Of a stretch of DNA of 57,510 bases, positions 43,512-53,301 are shown piece after piece. A program made the position numbers and the translations under genes. The notes beneath the pieces are model-generated. The model made no database searches. It was not told where the DNA came from and saw only the letters and a list, made by a program, of their open reading frames with translations. Origin of the DNA: Bacteroidota bacterium (GTDB lineage: Bacteria; Bacteroidota; Bacteroidia; UKL13-3). Where the stretch lies: positions 1 to 57,510 of the forward strand of contig CANKQY010000006.1 in the NCBI GenBank assembly GCA_947485745.1, written 5' to 3'. The first letter of the stretch is position 1; the number at the start of each line of letters is the position of its first letter.

Positions 43512-44066
43512 ATGCAAGCAATATTATTGTTTATTCAACTCTTTCTTATCAGCGCATCCAATCCGCTTGAGAAGATTCCCTTAACAGATTTAATGGGCAA
43601 ACTAACCTATATTCAATTAAGCGCGGCAAGCAAAGGAACAGTCATTTATTTCCTGTCTCCAGAATGTCCTTTATGCCAGAGCTATTCCTTAACCATCAAA
43701 GAAATTGAAATAGCTTATTCAAAAAAAGGATTTCAATTTTATGCCATTATTCCTGGAAAAGAATTTACAAAAAACGAGGTAATTATTTTTAAAAATAAAT
43801 ATAAACTATCAGCGCTTCCATTTCTGTTTGATCCAAACCTAGCGTTAGCAAAATATACCAAAGCAAGCATTACTCCTGAAGTGTTTGTTTATGCGCCATC
43901 AGGGCAAAAAGTATACAATGGCAGAATCGACAACTGGGCCTATGAACTGAGCAAAAAAAGAACAGTAATAACTGAAAATGACCTCAGAAATGTTCTTAAA
44001 AAATTGGATCAAAACGTTTCCATAAAACCTTACCAAACCAAAGCAGTAGGATGTTTTATCAATTAA
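43512..44066 (+). CDS. Redoxin/thioredoxin-fold protein (ATG 43512; ORF call starts at TTG 43503)
   Basis: GTVIYFLSPECPLCQSYSLTIKEIE; PEVFVYAPSGQKVYNGRIDNW. Confidence 0.85.
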   Translation: MQAILLFIQLFLISASNPLEKIPLTDLMGKLTYIQLSAASKGTVIYFLSPECPLCQSYSLTIKEIEIAYSKKGFQFYAIIPGKEFTKNEVIIFKNKYKLSALPFLFDPNLALAKYTKASITPEVFVYAPSGQKVYNGRIDNWAYELSKKRTVITENDLRNVLKKLDQNVSIKPYQTKAVGCFIN

Positions 44067-45415
44067 GTAAAATAACCTTATTCGCATGCTTATTAGCAAT
44101 GCTTGCATGTAATAACAACTCCAATATTCCTAAGGAAGACGAAGCTGTTTTATTTGCAGAACACATAGCTCCTATAATCTATACCAATTGCAGCAAATGC
44201 CATAGCCAAGATGGTGCTGCTCCATTTCCACTTTTGAGTTTCCAAGACATTGCCAGCAAGGCTAAATTGGTGGCCTATGTTACAGAAAAAAGGTTAATGC
44301 CACCATGGCCTGCCGACCCAACATACACGCACTTTGCCAATGAAACGTATCTAAGCGCTGAACAAATACAATTAATCCAAAGATGGGCTGCAGGCAATTG
44401 TTTACCCGGCGACACTGCCTCCTTGGTTCAGCCCGAAAATTTATTAAAATCATTGAATTTAGGGAAGCCCGACCTAATAGTAAAAATGCCAAAACCTATC
44501 AAGGTTCCAGGCAATAATACCGATTTGTTTATGGTGGTAAAAGTACCTTTTGAATTGCCACAAGATACCTTCATCAAAGCCATTGAATTTGTGCCTGGAA
44601 AAAAGCGTTTGGTACACCACATGAATGCGCATATCATTCAGTTTGAACCTAACAAAAAATCCAATTTATGGAGCGGTCAATTTGCCGTGAACCAAGATCA
44701 AACAAAGAGTGAAACCATACACAAAGAGCTCAATTTATTGAACGACGATGGCAGCTATGCACCCATGACACCTTCTGTTTGCAATTACTTACCAGGCTCT
44801 CAATTTAGTTTGTATCCTGAGGAAATTGGTGGTTATAAAATTGGCAAAAAGAATGCATTTTACTTAAACGACATGCATTTTGGTCCAAGTGCAATTGACG
44901 AAGTTGATAGCTCTTATTTTAAAATTTACTATGCAGACAAGGCTCCAAAAAGGCCAGTGGCAGAATTCCAAATTGGCACCTTAGGATTGGCTCCAGTTGA
45001 GCCTAAACTAATTGTTCCAGCTAGAGAAGTAAAGAAGTTTACCATTGATTTTCGAGTGCCAGCCGACATCTCAATTCTAACCATTGTGCCACATATGCAC
45101 CTCATTGGCAAAACCTATTTAGCCTATGCCATTAAACCAAGCGGAGATACCATTCGCTTAATACGCATCAACAATTGGGACTTTAGGTGGCAATATTTCT
45201 ATCAACCCAAAACACTCCTAAAAATCCCAAGAGGCTCGGTTATTCATGTAGAAGGAACATTTGATAATACCGCCAATAACCCCAACAACCCATTTAGTCC
45301 GCCAAGGGAAATTGCAGAAAAAAATGGCAGCATGAAAACTACGGATGAAATGTTTCAGCTTATTGTCACGTACTTGCCTTGGCAGAATGGGGATGAGCAG
45401 ATTTCGCAGGAATAG
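44051..45415 (+). CDS. Lipoprotein with haem c (CxxCH) region and PHM-like copper monooxygenase-type domain
   Basis: LLAMLAC lipobox; NCSKCHS; HHMNAH, PHMHLIG and DEMFQL copper-ligand-like motifs. Confidence 0.75.
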   Translation: MFYQLSKITLFACLLAMLACNNNSNIPKEDEAVLFAEHIAPIIYTNCSKCHSQDGAAPFPLLSFQDIASKAKLVAYVTEKRLMPPWPADPTYTHFANETYLSAEQIQLIQRWAAGNCLPGDTASLVQPENLLKSLNLGKPDLIVKMPKPIKVPGNNTDLFMVVKVPFELPQDTFIKAIEFVPGKKRLVHHMNAHIIQFEPNKKSNLWSGQFAVNQDQTKSETIHKELNLLNDDGSYAPMTPSVCNYLPGSQFSLYPEEIGGYKIGKKNAFYLNDMHFGPSAIDEVDSSYFKIYYADKAPKRPVAEFQIGTLGLAPVEPKLIVPAREVKKFTIDFRVPADISILTIVPHMHLIGKTYLAYAIKPSGDTIRLIRINNWDFRWQYFYQPKTLLKIPRGSVIHVEGTFDNTANNPNNPFSPPREIAEKNGSMKTTDEMFQLIVTYLPWQNGDEQISQE

Positions 45416-45480
45416 CTTATGGCTTCTGGCAGCTGGCTTCTAGCTGCTGGCAATAGCAGGTCATTGCTTGTACATCGTAC

Positions 45481-45795
45481 GTCACCCTGAGCCTGCCGAA
45501 GGGCGGTCACCCTGAGCCTATTACCGGTAACTGAGCTTGTCGAAGTACGGTCACCCTGAGCCTATTACCGGTCACTGAGCCTGTCGAAGTGCGGTCACTG
45601 AGCCTATTACCGGTCACTGAGCCTGTCGAAGTGTTGTGCGGGAGTGCAGAAATTTATCTGTTAAGGAATAGCTGGTGCTTTCATTGAAGCAGGCTTCGAC
45701 AAGCTCAGCCACCGGTTATTCGACAAGCTCAGCCATCGGTGCTTCGACAAGCTCAGCCGCCGGTTATTCGACAAGCTCGGACACCGGTTATTCCA
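45481..45795. repeat. Composite head-to-head array of CTGAGCCTGTCGAAG / CTTCGACAAGCTCAG repeats
   Basis: Multiple gagcctgtcgaagt plus ttaccggtcactgagcc units on the left; reverse-complement cttcgacaagctcagcc-accggttatt units on the right. Confidence 0.9.
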
Positions 45796-45875
45796 TAAGC
45801 TAAAACACCCATCAAATAATATTCAACAGGCGTTTGGTTCAAACCGAAAAATTAACGAGAGAATAGAAAAAAGCT

Positions 45876-45952
45876 GCTTGCCTCTGGCTTCTGGCTGCAG
45901 GCAATAAGAAATAAAATATTTATAATTTTGCCAGAAGCTAGAGGCTACAAGC
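45876..45952. repeat. Imperfect inverted repeat of GGCTTCTGGC words
   Basis: gcttgcctctggcttctggc (45876-45895) / gccagaagctagaggctacaagc (45930-45952); related words at 45420-45452. Confidence 0.75.
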
Positions 45953-45963
45953 CAGTTGCATTT

Positions 45964-46383
45964 TTAACAATATTCTTCGAAAGCTGCTTTCAAGTTTTGT
46001 GAAATCATTTCAGCGCTGCGTCCTTCAATGTTGTGGCGTTCGATGAAATGTACCAAATTGCCATCTTTAAATAAGGCTATGGCAGGAGATGATGGAGGAT
46101 AAGGCAAAGTGAACTCGCGGGCTCTGGCAACAGCGTCTGCTTCTTGGCCTGCAAATACAGTTAATAATTCGCTTGGCTTTTTTACAGTAGTGTTAATAGC
46201 ATCAATAACACCCGGGCGACAAGTACCAGCGGCACAACCGCAAACACTGTTGAATACCAATAATTGAGTACCTTGTTTGCTGTTCATGGCGTTTTCAACT
46301 TCAGTAGCATTCATCAAAGAAGTAAAACCTACGGTTTCTAATTGTTGTCTCATTGGAGCAACCAACATTTCTGGATATGGCAT
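45964..46383 (-). CDS. BrxA/BrxB-family bacilliredoxin
   Basis: MPYPEMLVAPMRQQLETVGF; SVCGCAAGTCRPG. Confidence 0.92.
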   Translation of the reverse strand: MPYPEMLVAPMRQQLETVGFTSLMNATEVENAMNSKQGTQLLVFNSVCGCAAGTCRPGVIDAINTTVKKPSELLTVFAGQEADAVARAREFTLPYPPSSPAIALFKDGNLVHFIERHNIEGRSAEMISQNLKAAFEEYC

Positions 46384-46542
46384 AGTATTATTTTAATTAA
46401 ATTTAGAAATACAAAAGTGGACTATTTTTATTGTAATCTCAAGAACTAAACCAAAACAGACAAATCTGCATAATTGGCAGTATAACAATGAAAAATACAA
46501 AAAGTTTACCTAAAATAAATTTTTAAATAGGATTCTTAAGCC

Positions 46543-46551
46543 TACATTTGC
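46543..46551 (+). promoter_or_regulatory. -7-like element (TACATTTGC) upstream of ahcY
   Basis: Matches TAnnTTTGC; no clear -33 TTG seen. Confidence 0.4.
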
Positions 46552-46577
46552 AAACTTAATTTTATTTAAACTACTAT

Positions 46578-47891
46578 ATGTCAGACGCAAAAAGTGCTCT
46601 ATCCTACAAAGTAAAGGATATTACCCTAGCAGAATGGGGAAGAAAAGAAATCCGTTTAGCCGAGGCAGAGATGCCAGGTTTGATGACCATCCGCAAAGAA
46701 TATGGCGATGCGCAACCTTTAAAAGGTGCTCGTATTGCTGGTTGTTTACACATGACCATCCAAACTGCAGTATTAATTGAAACCTTAAAGCATTTAGGTG
46801 CAGAGGTTACTTGGAGTTCTTGCAATATATTCTCAACCCAAGATCATGCTGCTGCTGCTATTGCTGCTGCAGGTACTCCAGTTTTTGCTTGGAAAGGCCA
46901 AAACGAAGAAGAATTTGATTGGTGTATTGAGCAAACTTTGAAAGCATTTGAAGGTGGCAAGCCTTTGAACATGATTTTAGATGATGGTGGAGATTTAACC
47001 AACATGGTTTTTGATCGTTACCCAGAATTAACAGCTGAAATTAAAGGTTTATCTGAAGAAACAACTACTGGCGTTCACCGCTTGTATGAGCGCATGAAAA
47101 AGGGAACTTTGGTTGTGCCAGCTATCAATGTAAACGATTCGGTTACTAAATCTAAATTTGATAACAAATACGGATGTAAAGAATCTTTGGTAGATGCAAT
47201 CAGAAGAGCTACAGACATTATGATGGCTGGTAAAGTGGCTGTTGTTGCTGGTTACGGTGATGTTGGAAAAGGTTCAGCAGAATCTTTGCGTGGTGCTGGT
47301 GCGCGTGTTTTGGTGACAGAAATTGATCCAATTTGTGCATTACAAGCTGCAATGGATGGTTTTGAAGTAGTAACAATGGAAGAAGCTTGCAAGCGTGCAA
47401 ACATTTTCGTAACAGCTACAGGAAACTTGAAAATTATTACTGAGCGTCATTTCAGAGCAATGCGCGATAAATCTATCGTATGTAATATTGGTCACTTCGA
47501 CAACGAAATTGACATGGCTTGGTTAAACGGTAATTATGGTTCAACCAAAAACACCTTGAAACCACAAGTTGATATTTATGATATTGATGGAAATGATATC
47601 ATCGTATTGGCAGAAGGACGTTTAGTGAACTTAGGTTGTGCTATGGGGCACCCAAGTTTTGTAATGAGTAATTCATTCTCGAACCAAACTTTGGCTCAAA
47701 TAGAATTGTGGAACCACAGTGCTAATTATGAGAACAAAGTATACGTTCTTCCTAAACATTTAGATGAGAAAGTTGCCTATTTACACTTAGCACATATTGG
47801 TGCTACTTTAACTGTACTAGAAAACGAACAAGCAGATTATATCGGCGTAAAGGTTGAAGGACCATTTAAAGCTGAGATGTACAGGTACTAA
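46578..47891 (+). CDS. ahcY: Adenosylhomocysteinase
   Basis: [38 protein letters not shown]-terminal [14 protein letters not shown]. Confidence 0.98.
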   Translation: MSDAKSALSYKVKDITLAEWGRKEIRLAEAEMPGLMTIRKEYGDAQPLKGARIAGCLHMTIQTAVLIETLKHLGAEVTWSSCNIFSTQDHAAAAIAAAGTPVFAWKGQNEEEFDWCIEQTLKAFEGGKPLNMILDDGGDLTNMVFDRYPELTAEIKGLSEETTTGVHRLYERMKKGTLVVPAINVNDSVTKSKFDNKYGCKESLVDAIRRATDIMMAGKVAVVAGYGDVGKGSAESLRGAGARVLVTEIDPICALQAAMDGFEVVTMEEACKRANIFVTATGNLKIITERHFRAMRDKSIVCNIGHFDNEIDMAWLNGNYGSTKNTLKPQVDIYDIDGNDIIVLAEGRLVNLGCAMGHPSFVMSNSFSNQTLAQIELWNHSANYENKVYVLPKHLDEKVAYLHLAHIGATLTVLENEQADYIGVKVEGPFKAEMYRY

Positions 47892-47896
47892 TTCTG

Positions 47897-47952
47897 AACA
47901 TGAATAAATAAAAAAAGCCAGGCTAGCCTGGCTTTTTTTATTTATTCATGTT
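47897..47952. terminator. 56-bp loopless perfect palindrome, bidirectional terminator of ahcY and the thioredoxin-like gene
   Basis: aacatgaataaataaaaaaagccaggct|agcctggctttttttatttattcatgtt; 28-bp arms, no mismatches. Confidence 0.9.
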
Positions 47953-48110
47953 TGCCATTGGCTTTTGGCTATTAGCCTTTGGCAGTATTGATTAAATGGC
48001 TGTTTGTTCCATAGCAACTTGAAACCACCTAGCTATAGGCATGTAGCAATTGGCTTAAAGCTAAAGGCTAGCAGCCAAAGACTAACGGCCAACAGCTGAA
48101 GGCCTTCTTC
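47953..48110. repeat. Cluster of GGCTTTTGGCTATTAGCC / GGCTAGCAGCCAAAG-type repeats
   Basis: ttggcttttggctattagcctttggc on the left; ggcttaaagctaaaggctagcagccaaagactaacggccaacagctgaaggcc on the right. Confidence 0.65.
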
Positions 48111-48111
48111 C

Positions 48112-48579
48112 TTACTTCGCGTCTGCAATTACCTTATCTAGTATTTGAAGAAAGGATGCGGCATCATGGTAACCGGCATCTATCATCAATGATTTCTTTT
48201 GCGGATCAATGAAATAGGTGGTTGGAAAACCAGTGCTTTCACCTCTGCTTAATTGTGCAAAGAAATCTCTGGCAGTGAAGGTTTGTCCGTCTATATCGTA
48301 GGTTAAATCTCTGAGCTCAGGATTAAATTTTATGACCACAAAATGCTTGTTCAATTTTTTAATTACCTCTGCATTTGAATAAGTATCCCTATCCATCTTT
48401 TTGCACCAACCACACCAATCTGTATAAGCATCTACCAATACAATTTTCTTTTCTTTAATGGCAGCTGGGTAGCCTTCATTCCACTTATACCATTTTAATT
48501 CATCTGCTTTTGGCTTGGTAAATGAACTCAAAAAAATGAATCCCAATACCATGATAAAAATATTTCTCATTTGCTTCAA
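48112..48579 (-). CDS. Exported thioredoxin-family protein
   Basis: VDAYTDWCGWCKKMDRDTYS; signal peptide. Confidence 0.93.
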   Translation of the reverse strand: MKQMRNIFIMVLGFIFLSSFTKPKADELKWYKWNEGYPAAIKEKKIVLVDAYTDWCGWCKKMDRDTYSNAEVIKKLNKHFVVIKFNPELRDLTYDIDGQTFTARDFFAQLSRGESTGFPTTYFIDPQKKSLMIDAGYHDAASFLQILDKVIADAK

Positions 48580-48835
48580 TTTATTGATAATCTACAATAA
48601 TTATTCCATCCTTTTTTAAATGCGTGTTTTGGTTCAGCCCGAAAACTTATAGATTTGATTGCTAATATATTAAAAAACTATTTTGCAAAAAAGTTTTTAG
48701 CCATTATTGATTGAAATCAATGCACTCGAAAGGGCGCGTATTGCATGATAGAATCCACATTTGTACTTTTTGCACTTTTTTAAAAATTCTTAGGATATAT
48801 TCAAAATACTTATTTTCGTTGCTCAATTTTGCCCT

Positions 48836-50857
48836 ATGCTAATTTTTAATAAAAAACAATACAGCAACGAACTGCTAATTTCCTTATACGAGGCCTTAGT
48901 TAAGCCGAGAATGATTGAGGAGAAAATGCTCATACTTCTTCGTCAGGGTAAGGTAAGCAAGTGGTTTAGCGGCATTGGCCAGGAAGCAATTAGTGTGGGT
49001 TTGGTTCAAGCATTACATGCAGATGAGTATATTTTGCCATTGCATAGAAACTTGGGTGTATTTACAGGAAGAAAAATTCCATTTGCCAAATTATTCTCGC
49101 AATGGCAGGGCAATATGAATGGTTTTTCTAAAGGCAGGGAACGATCTTTTCACTTTGGCACCAATGAATACCATATTGTTGGGATGATTTCTCAATTGGG
49201 TGCCATGTTAGGTGTAGCCGACGGGATTGCATTGGCGAACATACTCAAGGGCGAAAAAAAGGTCACTGTTGTATTCAGTGGAGATGGTGGTGCAAGTGAA
49301 GGGGATTTCCATGAAGCATTGAATACTGCTGCAGTTTGGAGTTTACCGGTTATATTTTTAATTGAAAACAATGGCTATGGTTTGTCTACCCCATCTAATG
49401 AGCAATTCAAATTTAAAAGCTTTACAGATAAAGGCGTAGGTTATGGAATGGAGGCTTATAGTATTGATGGTAATAATATTTTAGACGTTTATGATACCAT
49501 TAATAACCTGAGTGAATCTATCCGCAATAACCCAAGACCAGTGATATTGGAGTGCATGACATTTAGGATGCGCGGACATGAAGAAGCCTCTGGAACTAAA
49601 TATGTACCTCAAGAATTGTTTGAAATTTGGGGCAAAAAAGACCCGGTGAGTAATTATGAAAATTACCTTTTAAATGAAGGAATTCTTACGCAAGAAAAAA
49701 TTGCTGGTATAAGGGAAATCATCAAAAAAGAAATTGATGAAGGTATTGAAACGGTAGAAAATGAAGCAGATATTATTCCTAATACTGCCTTTGAACTAAA
49801 CGACATATACATGCCAGCTAGTGTGGCAGATTCGGTTGCAAATTACCATGAATTGCAACATGTAGTTGTTAAGCCTGCAAGTGAGAATAAAAGCAGGAAA
49901 CGTTATGTAGATGCAATAAGCGACGGACTTAGACAGGCTATGGAAAAACATCCTGAGCTAGTTTTGATGGGACAAGACATTGCAGATTATGGAGGTGTAT
50001 TTAAAATTACCCAAGGCTTTTTGGAACAATTTGGTAAAGGAAGGGTGCGCAATACTCCATTATGCGAATCGGCTATACTTGGCGCAGGCTATGGGCTTGC
50101 CATAAAAGGCATGAAAGCGATGGTAGAAATGCAATTTGCAGATTTTGTGAGTGTTGGGTTCAACCAAATTGTAAATAATTTGGCAAAGAGTTATTACCGC
50201 TGGGGACAAAATGCAGATGTGGTGGTGCGCATGCCAACCGGCGCAGGTGTGGGTGCCGGACCATTCCATTCGCAGAGTAATGAGGCATGGTTTTTCCACG
50301 TACCTGGATTAAAAATTGTTTATCCTGCTAGTCCGGCCGATGCCAAAGGATTGCTTATTGCAGCCATTAATGACCCAAATCCAGTGTTGTTTTTTGAACA
50401 CAAAGTACTTTATAGAATGGTTGAATTGGAAGAAGAAGTATATGATGATTATTATATGCTAGATCTCCATAAAGCGAGATTGGTTCAGGCAGGAAATGAA
50501 ATAAGTATTATTACTTATGGAGCCGGAGTGCACTGGGCCAAAGCTTATGTAAAAGAGCAAGGCATAGATGCCGAAATTATAGATTTACGTTGTTTATTGC
50601 CATGGGATAAGGAAACTGTTGAGGCAAGTGTGAAGAAAACAGGAAAGGCTATTGTATTACATGAAGATACCTTAACAGGCGGTATAGGAGCAGAAATTGC
50701 AGCACATATTGCAGAGCATTGCTTTAGCTTTTTGGATGCACCTGTTAAACGCGTTGGAAGCTTAGATACACCTGTTCCTTTTAACATGGACCTGGAGCAA
50801 AATTTTCTGCCAAAAGAACGTTTCAAATCAGCCTTACAGGAGCTTTTGAGGTTTTAA
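48836..50857 (+). CDS. Fused 2-oxoacid (branched-chain type) dehydrogenase E1 alpha-beta
   Basis: Alpha half: GDGGASEGDFHEALNTAAVWSLPVIFLIENNGYGLSTP; beta half: LVLMGQDIADYGGVFKITQGF, PLCESAILGAGYGLAIKGMKAMVEMQFADF. Confidence 0.95.
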   Translation: MLIFNKKQYSNELLISLYEALVKPRMIEEKMLILLRQGKVSKWFSGIGQEAISVGLVQALHADEYILPLHRNLGVFTGRKIPFAKLFSQWQGNMNGFSKGRERSFHFGTNEYHIVGMISQLGAMLGVADGIALANILKGEKKVTVVFSGDGGASEGDFHEALNTAAVWSLPVIFLIENNGYGLSTPSNEQFKFKSFTDKGVGYGMEAYSIDGNNILDVYDTINNLSESIRNNPRPVILECMTFRMRGHEEASGTKYVPQELFEIWGKKDPVSNYENYLLNEGILTQEKIAGIREIIKKEIDEGIETVENEADIIPNTAFELNDIYMPASVADSVANYHELQHVVVKPASENKSRKRYVDAISDGLRQAMEKHPELVLMGQDIADYGGVFKITQGFLEQFGKGRVRNTPLCESAILGAGYGLAIKGMKAMVEMQFADFVSVGFNQIVNNLAKSYYRWGQNADVVVRMPTGAGVGAGPFHSQSNEAWFFHVPGLKIVYPASPADAKGLLIAAINDPNPVLFFEHKVLYRMVELEEEVYDDYYMLDLHKARLVQAGNEISIITYGAGVHWAKAYVKEQGIDAEIIDLRCLLPWDKETVEASVKKTGKAIVLHEDTLTGGIGAEIAAHIAEHCFSFLDAPVKRVGSLDTPVPFNMDLEQNFLPKERFKSALQELLRF

Positions 50858-50960
50858 AGATTATTTTTTTACACAAAGCAACTAAGGAACAATTTTTAAA
50901 AAAATATTTTTTTTAAATACTTTTTTTTTATTGCTTTGGTATTAATAACCCTAAAAAAAA

Positions 50961-51037
50961 ATAGTTGCTTTGTTTCGTGGTAGTAAAAACCTTTCATAAA
51001 AAACAAATAGTTGCTTTGTTTCTTTGTAGTAAAAACC
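50961..51037. repeat. Two 31-bp direct repeats atagttgctttgtttcgtggtagtaaaaacc
   Basis: 50961-50991 and 51007-51037, 29/31 identical; inverted word acaaagcaacta at 50873-50884. Confidence 0.9.
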
Positions 51038-51040
51038 ATC

Positions 51041-51934
51041 CTACTTAACGATAAATTTATATAGTGTTTCGTTATAGTTTTGGAAGCCGAAGGTGGTGGG
51101 CACCTGCCCGTGGTCTGCGCCTTCAATGCGATGCGCTTCTTTGTAATTACCCCCATGATTTTTATAGACTACCTCGCCATGAGTTTTGATACCTAAGAAA
51201 TTATCTTGGGTACCATGTATCCAACAAAAATCTTGCTTTACTTTCTTTATTTCTTCGGCATTATCTATCTTTAAATTTGTGGTATAAGAAGCAGGCACAT
51301 TGAGACCGGCACCATCAGCGCTCATTACAGCTGCGCTGGCAAAAGGAGCCTCAAGTATTAATTTATGCGGCCTCATGCTGCGAGGGTTTGCGCTTAATTC
51401 TGTTGCCGCAGAAGTACCCATGCTAAAACCATAAATTATCAATCTTTGATCACTTAAGCCTTTACTTTTTAACCATTGCATAGCTGCATCGGCATCGTTG
51501 TATAATCCTTCTTCGGAACTAGGACCATCACTTAAACCATAACCTCTGTAATCAATCATTAGCACACCAAAACGATGCTTACCACCAGTATGTGCAATAA
51601 GCTTGGCACGTTGCCAATAGAAGTCCATGTGCCATTTATTTCCATGGCAATATAAAATAACAGTATCAGTTGCAATTCGGTTCAAATCGCCAATATAAAT
51701 GCCATAAATTTTATAGGATTTAGTATCGCCATTTCCTTTCGAATCCATTGTAAATTGATACATCATACTATCTTGAATTTTATAAGATGCATCCAATTTA
51801 AAATCTTGCTCGCCGGTATAATTGTCCCACTTGTATTCGGTAATCTTTTCGCTAACATTAAACAAATTACTATCTAAGCGCAAACAGGAGGTAAATAGCA
51901 ACAAAAATGAAGTAAAAAACAATACTTTATACAT
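51041..51934 (-). CDS. Alpha/beta hydrolase lipoprotein (start corrected to ATG at 51934)
   Basis: MYKVLFFTSFLLLFTSCLRL lipoprotein signal; ILYCHGNKWHMDFYW; GFSMGTSAATEL; upstream ORF extension is repeat-derived. Confidence 0.85.
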   Translation of the reverse strand: MYKVLFFTSFLLLFTSCLRLDSNLFNVSEKITEYKWDNYTGEQDFKLDASYKIQDSMMYQFTMDSKGNGDTKSYKIYGIYIGDLNRIATDTVILYCHGNKWHMDFYWQRAKLIAHTGGKHRFGVLMIDYRGYGLSDGPSSEEGLYNDADAAMQWLKSKGLSDQRLIIYGFSMGTSAATELSANPRSMRPHKLILEAPFASAAVMSADGAGLNVPASYTTNLKIDNAEEIKKVKQDFCWIHGTQDNFLGIKTHGEVVYKNHGGNYKEAHRIEGADHGQVPTTFGFQNYNETLYKFIVK

Positions 51935-51967
51935 TGAAACCTTAAAGAAAATACCAATTAAAAAAAA

Positions 51968-51994
51968 CACTCTGTGCCTCAGTGACTCGGTGGC
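51968..51994. repeat. Intergenic repeat ctctgtgcctcagtgactcggtggcaa
   Basis: Internally repetitive ctctgtgcctcagtgactcggtgg words between two genes. Confidence 0.55.
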
Positions 51995-52015
51995 AAATTG
52001 AATTCTCTTAATCAT

Positions 52016-52684
52016 TTAAAACCTCCTTATAAATTGAAAATAAACACCAATAGCACCTTTGTGATTTGGCCCTAAATAATCAACCACATTCGGTTGATTT
52101 TTTACACCTGGTGCTACCCATTTTGATTCGACACCATATATCCATTTTTTTGGCGAATATTGAAATCCAATTTGAGGACTCATGAACCAATTTTTAGATT
52201 GTTCTTCCCCGTGTGGGCGTATTCCGCTTAATTCAAACCAATTACATAAACCTAAATAAAGCAATTTGTTTGAACCAAACTCTTTATGCAAATTCAAATC
52301 TAATTGGGGCCATAATTTTGCTTTCCACTCCCACCTATCCAATGCAAAATTGATAGCTGGGTTGGCACTTAAACCGAGTTTATTTTTGGGATTATGCCAA
52401 AGCTCTCTACAAATTCCTATATCCGTTTGAAAGACACCATAGCTCAATGCAGTAAGGTGCAATGAACCAAATACGGTGGTTTTCTCGCTCATTCCTTTGG
52501 CATAAAATGCACTGGTGTAAGGTATAAAAATAGGCAAGCCCCCGAAATTAATTAATGGTCCACCAATATTAGCCCCTACAGCCTGCTCCCCTTTAGCAAG
52601 TGGCTTTATGATCCTCGAAGGAGCACAGGCAATAAGCAAACTCATTGTTACAATTAAAAGAAATGAACTTCGTATTTGTACCAT
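52016..52684 (-). CDS. Putative outer-membrane lipoprotein, unknown function
   Basis: SLLIACAPS lipobox; aromatic/Gly-rich beta-strand character; terminal FQFIRRF. Confidence 0.6.
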   Translation of the reverse strand: MVQIRSSFLLIVTMSLLIACAPSRIIKPLAKGEQAVGANIGGPLINFGGLPIFIPYTSAFYAKGMSEKTTVFGSLHLTALSYGVFQTDIGICRELWHNPKNKLGLSANPAINFALDRWEWKAKLWPQLDLNLHKEFGSNKLLYLGLCNWFELSGIRPHGEEQSKNWFMSPQIGFQYSPKKWIYGVESKWVAPGVKNQPNVVDYLGPNHKGAIGVYFQFIRRF

Positions 52685-52766
52685 AACCTATATTTATGAA
52701 ATGCAATTTAGCATTAAATTCCTAAAACAGTATTTTTAGCCTATTTTCGTATTGAACCAAAATTAA

Positions 52767-53258
52767 ATGAATAACAACGATATTATACGCAGGCTTAGAT
52801 ACGCATTTGATTACAATGATGCCAAAATGGTAGAAATTTTTGCGCATGCAGGATTTAAAGTTTCAAAGGAACAAATAAATGATTGGCTAAAAAAGGAAGA
52901 TGATTTAGCATACCAGGACATAGTAGACTTACAATTGGCTATTTTTTTAAATGGATTTATCATAGAAAAAAGAGGTAAGAAGGAAGGCGAACTGCCAAAG
53001 CCCGAAAAAAGTTTGAACAACAATGCAATCTTAAGAAAATTAAAAATTGCCCTTAACCTCAAAGATGATGATATCTTGGCTATTTTAAAACTAGCCGATT
53101 TTCAATTTGGCAAACATGAGCTTAGCGCCTTATTTCGTAAGCCAGACCAAGACCAATATAGACCATGCAAAGACCAAATACTCAGAAACTTTTTACAAGG
53201 ATTGCAATTAAAATTTAGGCCAGAAAAAAAAACGCCGAGTGCAATTGAAAAAATGTAG
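52767..53258 (+). CDS. DUF1456/YehS-family protein
   Basis: Internally duplicated domain: NNNDIIRRLRYAFDYNDAKMVEIFAHAGF / NNNAILRKLKIALNLKDDDILAILKLADF. Confidence 0.85.
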   Translation: MNNNDIIRRLRYAFDYNDAKMVEIFAHAGFKVSKEQINDWLKKEDDLAYQDIVDLQLAIFLNGFIIEKRGKKEGELPKPEKSLNNNAILRKLKIALNLKDDDILAILKLADFQFGKHELSALFRKPDQDQYRPCKDQILRNFLQGLQLKFRPEKKTPSAIEKM

Positions 53259-53301
53259 ATTAAGAAAACAAAACAACAATACCAAATTGTTAGCTGCTAA
53301 A

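Noticed and set aside
45481-45795. Possible CRISPR array or integron attC cluster
   Set aside because: Units face both directions, linkers are themselves repeated, and there is no integrase or cas gene.
48675-48700. Possible riboswitch or ncRNA upstream of the fused E1 gene
   Set aside because: Only a weak AT-rich hairpin (aaaaaactattttgcaaaaaagttttt) is visible; no recognisable conserved motif.
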